Numbered from the stretch's first letter, positions 11,660-27,725 are shown. The stretch: DNA of 64,000 bases from Spirodela intermedia (GCA_902729315.2 LR746280.1:1918501-1982500), one strand, 5' to 3'. Notes: a model not told the origin generated them from the letters alone. Translations and numbers: made by a program.

Positions 11660-11763
11660 TTTACATAGATTACAGCAGGTTAAGAATAGGAGGCAGGGCA
11701 ACCGCCTAATATAGAGGCCCTGCACCGTTAAATCAAATGAGCATGGTATACACGATATCTTCT
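11003..11763. other. Spacer after the copia insertion
   Basis: Continuation of the CT-rich target. A diverged direct repeat of about 120 bp is visible at 11,085-11,270 (GATGGCCCGGATCATCGTCGTCATC near 11,123 versus GATGACCACCCGGGTCATCACCGTCATC near 11,239, both interrupted by differences). GA and CT microsatellites follow. It forms the 3' flank of the minus-strand DnaJ gene. Confidence 0.5.
11616..11656 (+). repeat. GA microsatellite
   Basis: About 20 GA repeats, about 110 bp beyond the stop codon of the DnaJ gene, so probably in or near its 3' untranslated region. Confidence 0.9.
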
Positions 11764-11950
11764 TCACTTCTCGCTGTTGGGGACTGCTTCCGGCAGCTTG
11801 TAGGTGGGAGGCCTGTCCGCACCCCTTCTCGAGTACTCCCTCCACCTCCGAGCTGCCGCTGCCGCTTTTTTCGCCCTCTCTTTTATTTCTTCATCTGTCA
11901 ACGAGTAAGACAACCCATCTGACTCTGAGAGTGTGTGTGTGTGTGTGTGT

Positions 11951-12048
<98 letters not shown>

Positions 12049-15000
12049 GCTTCTATAATCAACGAGCAAGATTATCCATTGGCCCTTGATGTAACAGTAA
12101 ATCATTGAGCCAGACGAATTTTGTTGCATAGAGAACAAAAACGAATAATAATAATAAAATACAAAATTTTCAAGAAAATAAATCAAAAACAGGATTTATA
12201 TGATAGTATTACTTAAATTCCAATCTTCATGGGCAATACCTGTGTTCTGGTATTCCTTTCGACTCCCCCACACGTTGTTCCAGTACGAGTCCTTCTTATC
12301 AGACCCATTTTTCTTTGACATCTTTGCCCTTACTTTTTCCTGCACGAAGGTGATCCCTCGTAATCATGCAAATATTAATCTGAATCAAGCGAACAACAAG
12401 GGAATATCATCGTCAATCTATTTATTTTTGTTTCGACATCTATAAATATATCTGAGAACAAAGGTCATCCCCCATTTCTAAGCTCGGAAACTGAAGTAGA
12501 ACCGAGTAGGTACCCATGGCGGGTGGTGACCAAAAGGATCAATTAATCAGCTTTAGGCACGGGTAAGAGATGCAGCTGGCGACCTTATGGGACAATTGAA
12601 TGAGATTATTCTATTTTGGAAAATAATGTCAGACTGCATCTTATCTACTTGATATTTGAACTTTCCTTAAATCGAAAAACGAAAAAAAACGATGCAAAAA
12701 TAGAATATTATTATGATAAAATGAGGGGAGAACATACGGTCATATGTTTCCTAATACCAATAATTGAGTTCATGTGGAAGATACCAACTTTAGAAAGCTA
12801 GATTGATTGATTCGTTATATTTTTTTTTTTTCCAGACATGAATCACGTCGGATCAAAACCCACGTGGGAATTATTCAACACGGATCAAGGTATTAACGTG
12901 GGAAAGATAAGTCTGATTGGTTCTCGAAAGGGCTGAAATGCTCAGTAATGACTCGCCTCTGCTTCCTGGTGTCTTTTTAAGTGCAAAATTCAAGAGGCAG
13001 GAAAGTTTCAGCTTCAGTGAAGATGACGAGAAATTTACAGTATTTACATGACTTGTCCTACAGAATCTCCCAAAAGGATGAAGAACTTGCTCATGCACAT
13101 ATTCAAAACTAGGAACACTGAAATTTGATTGTTCAATGAAGAGGAGATCGTCCGTACCAGCATTTTTGTTTGACGTTTCTCCCATCGGATGCTCGCCTAG
13201 CGTCAGTAAATTAATGTGAAAAATGTGCCGATGAAAATAAATATTCCAAGTTAATGAAAGAAAGATACAAGAAAATAATGTACTCCATAAAAAAAAGGAA
13301 CCACAAAAATCAGGCTGAGTATGCGATCTTGTTGCCCAAGAAATATTGCATAAGTCATCAACATTTACTAGAGATATTGAAGGAAAAATAAATTATCATT
13401 CAAAAAACAAATCTGTATCACTCAGGGTTCATGAAAATTAAAGGATCATTTTGAGAAATTATTGAACTGGCATAGGGGACAACATTGAAATTACTGAAAT
13501 TATGAGTGACCGAAACATGCACGTATATTTTTTAATACATTTCTTCATTTTTGTAGTCAGAATCCACTAGAAACAACACTAATTATGACAAATCATTACA
13601 TAGAATTTACGCTTTTCTAATTTTCTTAATCAGATTCTGATACAACGTATTTTTAACCTTTTAATAAAATACAAGTTCTTGTATTTTGAGTTTACCAAAT
13701 TTTTCCAGTTCATGGGGTCGAACTTTATCATCAGCATTATGTTAGAATCGGATTTCAAAACGCATTTTTATTGCATGGCTTGGTTTTCAGTTTCATTAGA
13801 CTACTTCAATCCTTTTTACTGCAGACAGCGTCCTAATTGAAATCTAGACAGTCTACCACATGAATGTGACGAAAACAGAGTGAATGAGTTTGAGAGAGCG
13901 AAGGTTCCTTACCATTCTAAAGACATCATATGACGCTCCCATACCCGCAAGCATCAGACCAACCTGTTAGAATGCAAATGGATTTTCATTGTGGAGGATG
14001 CTACATGTACGAAAAAAGTAAACTCTTTCTAAAATGTGATCACATAAAGAACCTCTCCAACTAGACAATAATGAGCACACCTCCTACCATTGTATGAAGA
14101 ATTATTAAAACAAGATTTATGTCCAACGTCCACCAGGTAATTTTTCCATTGGAGGTGATACTCTCTTTCTTTATTCCTCTAGAAAAGAAAAAAAACTACC
14201 TCTAGCACCATGTTCGTCGTGTCATGGTGTCTGGAAAAAGAGAACCCAGGTAATAAAGAAACCAAAGTTGCATGCACGACGATTGATTATGAAGAGCACA
14301 TAGAATTACAATGAAGGTATTCGTTAACCACAGAACGAACCAAAATATTGTATTTAGTTTATTAAAACAGATGTGTGAAAGATGATTATCGGAGCCAAAG
14401 TGGCATACGTGGCATTAAAGAATACAGCCATGATATCTGAGACAAAGTGATATTTGATACATGGTTATGAAGATTATGTACAGTTGCAATTGAGCCATCT
14501 GATAAACATAGAACGGTAGGTTTTATTTCTTAATTTAAGGACACAGTAAATTTTAGCAGAACTACTGTCAAACAATCTACCTGGGATTTAAATTTTAATT
14601 CCCCTTAAAGGGCCGGCAATCCGGGGAAGGAGGCAAACTCATGATACAAAAGGTCAGTGAGTATTGTCTCTCATTAGTGGGAGTGGGATGCATTTTTATC
14701 GAATTTAACAGTCTAATTTGGAACTTAAAGCGTATTTATAGCGTTCTAACTATATAAAGTCTGAGGATCAAGGAGGTATGCTAAAAAAAATGATGTCATT
14801 TTTCACCATCAAACGAAGATGTGAAGTCATAATAATTCATAGTCCTCTCTCTCTCTCTCTCTCTCCCTTTCTCTCTCCAGAATGAAGCTTTCCTACTCTC
14901 CAGGCCCCAGGTGGCAGGCCGTCTTATGGATATGCTTCTTGTTGGTTCATTTTCTTGATCGGATTATTTTCTTCCAACCTACTTTGCAATGGTATCAATT

Positions 15001-17021
15001 CCGTTGTGCAAAGAAAAAAAGACCAATTCATTCGGCTAAAGAAAAAAGGCCGTCATTTGGATTTTGGAAATTTTCTGAAACATTAACTTATGATGGTAAG
15101 AACAAGCAAAGATTCAAAGATACTAGGGATGTTTTGAGAATGTAAGACACTGTTCACTTGTGTACGTATTAAAGCATTCAAGAGAAATGCTAATCTAATG
15201 CTGAAAAGATGCCACGAATCCTCTCAGTTTTATCGCTCCAGAAAAACATTCAGTAAATTTTAAGCACAATCCAGAGTTTATGCAAACAGGCATGAAGATC
15301 TAGTATTGGACAAATAAATTAAAGAACACTTTACGTAAAGGACAGAACGTGTGGTCAAGTAAAATATCCTACATTTACTCTTTCCACTCTGCGCATTTCG
15401 TCTTCAAGGAGAGAGAGTTGTGCAGCAGATGTCCAGTGAATGCAGTCAACTGGACTGAAATTTGAAAAGAGAGAATTAGCCAGACAATGAGTGAATCTGA
15501 CAAATATTTTCAAGCAGAGGAAAAAATACCAATGAAAAGCCATTTTCCAAAATACTTCGAAAGTTTTTCTACCTTAAAGTTAGAAAATATTTAGATATTC
15601 CGAATTACTTAGCGTACACTCACCAGCTCTCAATAGCTTGTTGGACTAGATTGACATTTCCATTCTGACAGAAAACTCTCGCTCTCCCAAAGTCCTCTTC
15701 AATCTTGAATACGTCTGGGGCAAGATTTGCACAATTCTTGCAACCTGTTATATCAATACACTCTTGAATATGTCCTGATGGAATCTTAAATGCTAACATT
15801 CCTTCCAAATGCCATTTGCAAACAAAAATTTCATGCTGTCTCAACTTCTCTTATCAATAAATTAAATGAATGTTTCCTGCCAAATGGGCGTTAATCTTAA
15901 GAAAGGAAACAAGACTAAGTGCCCGAATAAAAGTATATGGTATCACCGAAACTGCCAATGTATCGTCTCTCTTATTAAACGTGGAATAATGTGGCTAAGT
16001 GAAATCTTCGAGTACAAAATTCTTATGAGAACAGAATCTACTTGTCAAGGAAAGGCTACAAAGCAGAAAGAAATGAGAGACCCACGTGACGAGTACGCAC
16101 AGAAGAATTGAGGTGGGGAAGGGTCAGATATGCACCTATGCAGCTAAACTCGTCGACAAATGCGTGATCCTTGGTAGTAGTCTCACTCATGAAAGGGTTG
16201 GTGGCTGTTGCTGAGTAACCATGGATATCATCATAGACCATTCGCTGTACAGGATCACTCAACACCTGCTTTCCCCTGTCCACAGTTAGCTCACGTGGGA
16301 GAGGAGAGCAAAAATGTGGGGTTCCGAGAGAAGGTTCTTTTACATTAGTTGCATCCCAAGAAACTCTAGACTCACCGCATAGACCTCGTTGATGAACATG
16401 CAAAAGTTATTGGTCTCTGGGTCGTTGCCGCTCAAGTCCGGGTGGCAAGACTTCATGCAATTATAATAGGCCTTCTTTATCTGTGTCGGCGTCGCATCCG
16501 GGAGCTGGTAGGATGATAGATGTGGATTGTTAGATGCATAACTAAGCTCCGAAACTCGTTCGCCGTGCGGTTAGACATGGAGAAAAAATAACCGAGAAGA
16601 GATGTATCTACGTATGCGTTTAATCACGGGCGAGGAATGTGAATTTGGAACAACCTTTACCGACAAAAAAAAAACGACGGTCAAGAAGCGATGAGCAGAA
16701 GAGTCATACAGAAAAACGGCGACGGCACCGGAGGAAGAACACACAATCCAAACACTCATCATCAAGGATACTCACCAGCCCCAGCACGGAGTAGTAGTCG
16801 TCTCCCAGATCATCTCTGGAGAGAGAGTCCCGCGAGGAGGCGCTTACACCGAAACTCCTCCGGCGCGGCTGCGTCCGAGATCCCCAACGCCTGGTCGTGG
16901 ACTCAGGCCTGTGATAGCTATTCCTTCGGCAGAAGGAGAAGAACAACGCCGACGAAGAAGAAGAATGGCCCTGGAACTTGAACGGGGTCTCCGCGCAGAC
17001 GGAGGACAGCAGCTGAGCCAT
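11764..17021 (-). CDS. Chloroplast DnaJ protein with 4Fe-4S ferredoxin domain (DJC76/DJC77 type)
   Basis: A plastid J-domain co-chaperone fused to a bacterial-type ferredoxin domain. Family knowledge places these proteins in chloroplasts, where a redox or iron-sulfur role is proposed. Nine exons join in frame to 352 residues: 17021-16776, 16504-16376, 16265-16136, 15744-15624, 15454-15373, 13963-13913, 13196-13158, 12339-12240 and 11924-11764. All introns have GT-AG ends. Residues 1 to about 65 are Ser/Arg-rich, like a transit peptide. The J domain spans about 75-142 with HPD at 103-105. The ferredoxin part has Cys167, 170, 173 and 209, with CPVDC at 209-213. The helical tail contains RWEKRQ and ends RRWREYSRRGAD...NSEK. 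The ATG at 17021 opens the transit peptide. The length is nearer DJC77 than DJC76 as I remember them, so I give no symbol. The last intron carries a very long dinucleotide tract at its acceptor. Confidence 0.92.
11930..12046 (+). repeat. GT/GA compound microsatellite in the last intron of the DnaJ gene
   Basis: (GT)n at 11,930-11,951 and about 45 GA repeats at 11,957-12,046. On the gene's strand this reads (CT)n(CA)n and ends only a few bases before the CAG acceptor of exon 9 (exon starts at 11,924), so it serves as an oversized polypyrimidine tract. Confidence 0.85.
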
Positions 17022-17950
17022 CGATCCGATCTAGAAGACGAATCACGATCAGAAGAATGAACAGGAAGTCTAATCGGGAGATCGGAGACTACGATCCCCC
17101 GCCACCGTCGGCGAAGATCGCCCGTCTCCTCCTCCGTCGTAGCCACACAGCGGCAAGAAATCTCCGCGGCGGAGGTTCTGTTCTCTCTGGGCGATATTTC
17201 CCGGCGGGAAGAAGAATCCCCCTAGTGAGATCACCGCAAGAGAGGATAAGCAATCTTCAACCCTCACCAAGTGCCACTAGCGGGGACGGGGGGAGGCATA
17301 GAAGTAAACCCGGCGGAGCAGAGCGAGAAGAGCCGAAGGGCGGTGTAACGATCGCGTGGTGTGTGTTGACGAGGCCCATCGCTGCCGTGGGGTCCACGTG
17401 GACGTTTTTTGGATCGTTTAAACTTGCAATTTATCCTGCGGATGATGACGTGGCATTCCCATGGCCGCGGGTTTCCCTCCACGCTGGGAACGTCGCTCCG
17501 CTCGTGGGGCCACGTGGAGAGGAGACTCCAAGGGCGGGGCAGGCTCACGACGGGGGTTTCGTGATCTTTGGCACGCCGGAAAACCATTCTTTTTGGACGG
17601 TCCCAGGAGGGGGAATCGCGAATCCGGAATTCCATCCGTTTCCCACAGAGCGACGAATCGAGATTTTTTTCCCCCTCGGTCTGCGGATTTTCTTCAGTTT
17701 GGTAAGCATATAATCCCCTCATCCATCCAAATAATTATCCCTATTATTTATTTATATTTTTCGAAACCTATTATATCAAAAAAATCAGAAACTGGAATAC
17801 GTCACGTATTTGTCCCTCTAGATTGAAATATTTTATTACTTTTACAGGTGGAATATTTATACTCTTTAAAATTTTATTTATGGGATTTATTTTTAAAATA
17901 TAAATATCTAATATTATTCTGCACGAAAGATATTCTGCCAGTTCAGCTTT
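17022..17950. other. Upstream region of the DnaJ gene, no other gene recognised
   Basis: GC-rich close to the DnaJ start and turning AT-rich after about 17,700. A 218-codon plus-strand frame (17,057-17,713) and its partners have no recognisable domain and overlap the likely DnaJ promoter and leader. GTCCACGTGGACG near 17,392 is a G-box palindrome that could serve the DnaJ gene. Confidence 0.45.
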
Positions 17951-17957
17951 GCTTCGA

Positions 17958-18060
17958 GGCCCAATTCGGTAATAAATGGGCCATGTCAGAACGGGCCAAA
18001 TGGGCCTTCCGGCTTCTGATAAAATTAGCCGTTAAGCCGTCGGTGACCTAAACCCTAGGG
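17958..18060 (+). promoter_or_regulatory. Site II / telo-box promoter
   Basis: GGCCCA (17,958-17,963), TGGGCC (17,977-17,982), CGGGCC (17,992-17,997) and TGGGCC (18,001-18,006) are followed by a telo-box, AAACCCTA at 18,050-18,057. In plants the combination of site II elements and a telo-box marks promoters of ribosomal-protein and snoRNA genes. It lies about 400 bp upstream of the two snoRNA-like sequences and in a suitable order for plus-strand transcription. No protein gene starts nearby on this strand before the isomerase 2 kb away. Confidence 0.6.
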
Positions 18061-18445
18061 TGGCTCTATACAGAGCCAGTCCTGATTCAGAATAGCCGCC
18101 GTCTCTCCCTTCTTCTGAAGGGAGCTCGCTTTCTCCGTCCCCTCGCCTTCTTCGGGCAGCGACGGCCGGCATCTCTGTCCTCACGGGTTTCTTCTTCCCT
18201 CTCCAGGCCCCTTCTTTTGTGCTTTTTCTTGGGATTTGGGGAGGAACTTCTCCAACGCGACGAGGGAGAGGGAAGCGTAGAAGGTCGTCCCCGACATCCT
18301 CGTTGTTGGTGGAGGTCGAGACAGGCTCGCCATAGAACTTTCCCACTCGAACCCCCTCTGGTTTTGCTTTTTCTCGACCATCTGTCGTTTTTCCATACGT
18401 TCTTCTAGATTCAGCCCGGTGATTCATCAGTTGCATTTTAAGAGT

Positions 18446-18592
18446 TTATTTGCCTTTTGAGAGAACCGGGACGCTGCCGTGTGCCGTGCTACTCGGTTCC
18501 GTTGCGGGCATAAAGTCAAAATCTCCCAGGTGGTCATCTTCTGTGATCCGAAGCAACCCTTGTTTCAGATCTCTTGCACCAGGAGCACATTG
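18446..18592 (+). ncRNA. Candidate H/ACA snoRNA, copy 1
   Basis: About 147 nt that can form two hairpins. The 5' hairpin has an outer stem TGCC/GGCA (18,451-18,454 with 18,507-18,510), an internal loop, and an upper stem GAACCGGG/CTCGGTTC (18,463-18,470 with 18,492-18,499, one G-U). The 3' hairpin is closed by CTCC and GGTG pairing with CACC and GGAG. An ACA follows the second stem at 18,587-18,589 with three bases to the likely end. The hinge reads ATAAAG, one base away from the ANANNA box H. This layout and length are those of a plant H/ACA pseudouridylation guide. I do not recognise the specific snoRNA or its target. Confidence 0.55.
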
Positions 18593-19089
18593 GGTATCCT
18601 ATACAATCGGTAAGAATCGTGTACATTTTTATTTTGGAGGTAAAGTTCAGCCGCTGATTGAACAAACATACTGTTCTTGGGTCCGTCCCTGATTCCCATG
18701 TTGATGTATGTCTTCTCCTCCCTTCACCTCCAGTACACAATTTCTCCAATAATCCTGGCGGCTAGATCTTTGCATCGAAAGCAGATGGTTTCCCCAAGAA
18801 CGCTGATGCTCTGTCATCGTTTTTCTCTTTCTGTAGTGATTTCCCTGCTATTAATATCAGAGGGTCCGGCATGTTCGAGCTCACCTCAGCTGTCGGCGCT
18901 CAGAGTCGACCCGGGTCGAGATGAGTCCATTTCCTCAGCCCATTTGAGCTGGTGTTAGATTAATTTCATGGATAACCCTGTTTCCGTTCCTTTCGATCTG
19001 GTGATTTCAATAAGTTTTTGGATTGAGTAGATATTTATGTTTATATCTAGTGTGATGTGCTGGGTGATTATCGGAGTCTCTTTCAGCGT

Positions 19090-19238
19090 TCACTTGCCTT
19101 TTGAGAGAACCGGGATGCTGCCCTGTGCTGTGCTACTCGGTTCCGTTGCGGGCAGAGATTGAATTTCTCTTGGGGGTGCTCCATATCTGTGAGCCCAGGC
19201 AGTTCTTGTCCCGGCTCTGCTTCACCCAGAGAACATGA
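19090..19238 (+). ncRNA. Candidate H/ACA snoRNA, copy 2
   Basis: About 149 nt, homologous to copy 1, 644 bp downstream in the same orientation. The first ~60 nt differ at only a few positions, while the 3' half is diverged yet keeps its own stem: TTCTCT and GGGTG pair with CACCC and AGAGAA. ACA follows at 19,233-19,235. Differences inside the first hairpin keep pairing: inner-stem C-G and G-C in copy 1 become U-G and G-U here. The hinge reads AGATTG. Conservation of paired bases on both sides of a loop suggests an RNA rather than a chance repeat. Confidence 0.55.
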
Positions 19239-20149
19239 AGTCAAATCATTCCTCACCAGAATCTCTGGATTGAGTAGTTGAGCTAATCGCCAAGAAATTG
19301 CTCCCCAGATGTCGACCGTTTTGCAGCCAGGGAAGCTCTATTTTCTTGTTAATACGGATTATTACTTCTTTTCTATGCCATAATTATGATGGGCTTTCAT
19401 TAGATTTCCTTGTTAGGAAGTCAAGCTGTTTTTTTTTTCTTCTAATTCTCTTTTGCCCGCCATTTACCCATATCGCCGTCGCCTGTTTCTACCACGGCCG
19501 TTGATTTCCACGGTCAGTCAACCATGTGCCCATTTCGGGATTCTTTTTAAACCTAGAGGTCAACGATGGCTGCGGTCGTGTGGAGGTGGGGGATCAAGCA
19601 AGTCAACAGGCGTAGCGTGGATATTTTGCCTGGGTCCCTCGGAAGTCGCTCCAGTTAGCAAATGGGGCGTTTATTTTTTATTTTATATTCTTGTCCTGGA
19701 AGACCTACTTTCGTCGTTTCAGGGAGGACTTGATGAGGATAACGATCCACAGCAAAATAGAACATACGGGTTGTTTTAAAGATTGGAAAATTAATCTTAA
19801 AACCCTATTAAAATTTCCAACTTGTAGAAAAGGTTCTACGAAAGCCCAGACTTCGCAAAGGCTCTCTTCTTCCTTTGGGGTCAGTTGGTTTCCCCTTTTT
19901 AACAAATTAACAAAAGGATGGAGCGGTTTCTCGAGGACATATTGCTAATTTAAGATTTATTTGTTAAATCTCTCGCACCGGCAGGGGCAGATATAAGATT
20001 GTTCATTGCTTCCACCTTTTCATAAACTAACAAAAATGAGGGTGGACTTTCTCGAGAAATCGCCAAATATGCATCTCCTCCCTTTCCCATCGTCATGAAG
20101 GAAGATCGTCTCCGTCGTCTTCTTCGCCGTCTTCGTGGGAAGAGCGACG
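19239..20149. other. Spacer and probable isomerase promoter
   Basis: No gene recognised. Two short similar blocks (AACAAA...GGTTTCTCGAG near 19,905-19,935 and CTAACAAA...GACTTTCTCGAG near 20,027-20,056) lie upstream of the isomerase start. Short frames here have no recognisable domains. Confidence 0.4.
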
Positions 20150-20896
20150 ATGTGCTCTCTGGAGAAGCGGGGTCGGGTCTACGTCCTCACCCTCACCGGC
20201 GATGGCGAGCACCGCCTCAACCTCGCCCTCATCGACGGCCTGCGGGCCGCCCTCTCCCGGGTCCGAACGGAGATCGCCGCCGAGCCCCGCGGCGGGTTCG
20301 CCCTGGTCACGACGGCGGAGGGCAAGTTCTTCTCCAACGGGTTCGACCTGGCTTGGTCCCTCGCCGCCGGCTCCCCCGCCGGATCTCGCAAGCGGCTGGA
20401 GCAGTTGGTCTCCATGTTCTCACCCGTTGTAGCGGACCTAATGGCCATGCCGCTGCCGACCATCGCCGCCGTGAACGGCCACGCCGCCGCCGCCGGGTTC
20501 ATGCTGGCGCTCAGCCACGACTACATCTTCATGAGGAAGGACCGGGGGGTCCTCTACATGAGCGAGCTCGAACTGGGGCTGTCCTTCCCCGGCTATTTTC
20601 TCTCTCTGATGCGGGCCAAGTTTGCAGATCCTTCAACTCTGCGGGATGTTGTTCTGCGGGCTTCGAAGTTCCGGGCAGCGGAGGCGGTGGAGAGGAAGAT
20701 CATCGACGCCGCAGTGGAGACCCCGGAGGCGACCCTCGAGGCGGCCATTCGGATGGGGGAGCAGCTCGCGGGAAGGAAATGGGAAGGGATGGTGTACGCC
20801 TCCATACGGATCGGAGCCTTTCCAGAACTCTGCCGGGCCGTGGGTTTGGTGGTGGAGGACGAAGAGATGATTAAGATGTTCAACGCGAAGCTCTAG
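20150..20896 (+). CDS. ECI2: Peroxisomal enoyl-CoA delta isomerase (crotonase family)
   Basis: Moves the double bond of 3-enoyl-CoA to the 2-trans position so that unsaturated fatty acids can pass through peroxisomal beta-oxidation. An intronless frame of 248 residues, close to the ~240 usual for plant members. It starts MCSLEKRGRVYVLTLTGDGEHRLN, a block shared with the Arabidopsis ECI proteins. The crotonase oxyanion-hole regions are visible as GKFFSNGFDLAW and NGHAAAAGFMLALSHDY, and MSELELGL carries the likely catalytic Glu. The last three residues, AKL, form a PTS1 peroxisomal targeting signal. The ATG at 20,150 was chosen because the family N-terminus begins exactly there. GC content at third positions is very high, which leaves other frames open. 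The number in the symbol follows common plant annotation and is not proven here. Confidence 0.93.
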   Translation: MCSLEKRGRVYVLTLTGDGEHRLNLALIDGLRAALSRVRTEIAAEPRGGFALVTTAEGKFFSNGFDLAWSLAAGSPAGSRKRLEQLVSMFSPVVADLMAMPLPTIAAVNGHAAAAGFMLALSHDYIFMRKDRGVLYMSELELGLSFPGYFLSLMRAKFADPSTLRDVVLRASKFRAAEAVERKIIDAAVETPEATLEAAIRMGEQLAGRKWEGMVYASIRIGAFPELCRAVGLVVEDEEMIKMFNAKL

Positions 20897-22131
20897 AGAA
20901 GGTACATAACTCCGATCTCTCATCCTCTCTGTCTTCTTCAAGCTTTTGGGTCTCGGAGAATCCATACAGACCAGACTGCAACTTCGTGGTGGGGAAGAGG
21001 AATCAGAGGTGATGATTCCATAATGTTCCTGTATTGGTATCATGATCTAATAACTCCGTGTTTGTGGGAGACTCTGCATCAGAACCCTGTCTAAGGCACC
21101 AATCAAATCGGGATGAACATTCACTGATCCCTTTCCCGATCTGATCCCGGTTCCCATGAAGATATGTGCACAGGTCTTCATGTCTAAAAAATGCACCCCA
21201 GCCCAAGAACATCGCTGAAAATCTCTTGGAACGCTGCAGGCGTGGAGCGGCTGGTAGTTGTTCTCATTGTTCTTGGGGTCGGGGCCAGTAGTTGTTTAGC
21301 TTACCGAGAGACCCCGTTGACTTCCAATTTAGGAAACTCTGAACCCTCTTGTTGTGACCGTTTGCGGCGTGTTAGATGAATATAAGGAGATGGGTTCTTT
21401 TCCAAAGTTTTATTTTTTATTTTTTTATTTCAATGGAGATGCGACCAGTCTAGGAATGGTGGGAAAGGTAGAAACTAAGCTTATCTGAAGAAAATGGGTA
21501 CTTCGGTGATCTTCTTGGCTGTCGTCGGATACCCAGCTCTGGTCAACAATTAGGCTCGGGAATTGAAGGGTTTTGGGTTGTTAGTCCTAGGCCTTATTGC
21601 TTGTTGACCCCCCAAGTCAGTAACCAGAGCTAGCATCGGGGTGAAGAATTGATTCTTCCCATTTGACTCTCGTCCGGGATTCTAACTGTCTGACTCTCGC
21701 AGTTGTGAAGAAATTGATGAATTATTCCACGGAAATTAATTCCTGATTGATCTCCACCACCTTTCTGATGCTGTGGAGACGATCAGAACAGAGCTGATGC
21801 CGAGATCCTCCTCTTCTCTTCTGGCTTCACAGAACTGTCCTACAGGAAGCCTGAGAACCCCCAAGAGTTGAAGAAACCCCTCTAGAGGCCCACCACTATG
21901 AGCGAACAGCCGCCTCCGCTGCCGCCACAGATCACCGCTTACTCACATGTACAGTCGCCGTCGACCGCCTGTGCCGGCGGCGGGATGTAATAGCCGACCT
22001 GACCCTTTCTTCTGGCCGGGCAGGAAGAGAGAAGAGCAGTGGCGCCGCCCGCCCCCCCCCAAGCTCGGTTTTGTTGTCCTTGACGAGCGAGCTCAAAGAA
22101 GAAATCGGCATTAGCGGCAGTGGCGGCTGGC
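20897..22131. other. Convergent spacer between isomerase and kinase
   Basis: Holds the 3' flanks of two genes that point toward each other. No coding region recognised; the short frames here resemble nothing known. Confidence 0.5.
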
Positions 22132-26530
<4,399 letters not shown>

Positions 26531-27725
26531 GTTGAAACTGCACGACCCCTTCACCTCTTTTCACACTCCTTTCTCTCTCTCTGCTGCATTCATCAACCAT
26601 CCATCAACAACAAGGACGAGGAAACGATGTACGAACAAAATTTCGCAATGCAATTCATCCGATCTACTCCACAAATTTCAAACAAGAAGGAACGAGAACA
26701 TACTCGAAGGCAGAAAACCAACGGTTAGGGGTTCCCGGAGGTTCCCGGAAGCACGACCAGGCGATTCCGAGGTTGCCACGAACCCGACGACCCCCGCAAA
26801 AATGGAAACCAACGTAAATCTCTCTATCTGGACAACCGCATCACTGCCCGAGCTCGACCCCCCCAACCCCGGCCAAATGCCTCTACTGGAGAGCTACCGT
26901 TGACTTCCCAGTGGCACTCCCGTCTTCCTCCGCCATCTCCGGCGAAGGCTCCTATCCGATCCAAGCGGCCGCCGGCGAGACGGGCGCCGCCGGCTTCTAT
27001 CGGCTTCTCCACCTCACTGGTCTCTCTAAATTCTCCCCCTCCGTACGGTCTCCTTTCTAAAAAACCGAAAACCACATGAATAGCCTAAATTACCCCCATT
27101 CAGCTGTTCAAACAGTCGGAGACAGCTCAGGGTAGTTTCGCCCAAAAAAAGTAGGAGGTCTTCGCCGTGGTCGTCTGCGGACGCCAATAGATGGCGGAAG
27201 GAATCTGTGTACGATGTATATCAGTGTGCATCAGTTACGTGCGCATCAGTTTACTGCTAGACTCCAAAACATTGTCATGGAATGATATGGGCATATTGTT
27301 GAAGCGTATGAGCTGATCTCATGTACCTGAAGTTTGTGACAACGTAACTACGTCGTGCGTATCATATAGTACGTTTATATCTTGCTTTGTCGGCACCTTG
27401 CTTTTCTGATGCATGCTCTGCCGGCGGTCTACCTACCTCCTGTAACTTGACGGTCCTTGTCGGGTCTCTCTCTCGCTCTCGATCACAACCGTCCAATGAA
27501 CTAAGAGACGACAATGGGTGGTGATGATGGGACGAGGGAATCGGTAGCCCTGCTCAATGATTGGCCAGACCCTCGACGTGAATCGGATTTATGGAAGATG
27601 GGCCAGTCGGACGGGTCTGTCACGGACCTTCATCAGATTGAAAGCCCGAAAATCCGAACTCCGAGTCGTATCAGATGAATCTTGGGTCGGGGTTATCTTG
27701 CCGTCTCTACGCACTGTTATGCCAC

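Noticed and set aside
17057-17713. 218-codon plus-strand frame beside the DnaJ gene
   Set aside because: No domain, overlaps the DnaJ leader and promoter, and is matched by similarly long frames on the opposite strand.
20095-20874. 259-codon plus-strand frame overlapping the isomerase
   Set aside because: It is an out-of-frame shadow of the GC-rich isomerase; its Arg/Gly/Pro-rich product has no domain, whereas the 20,150 frame is a clear crotonase.
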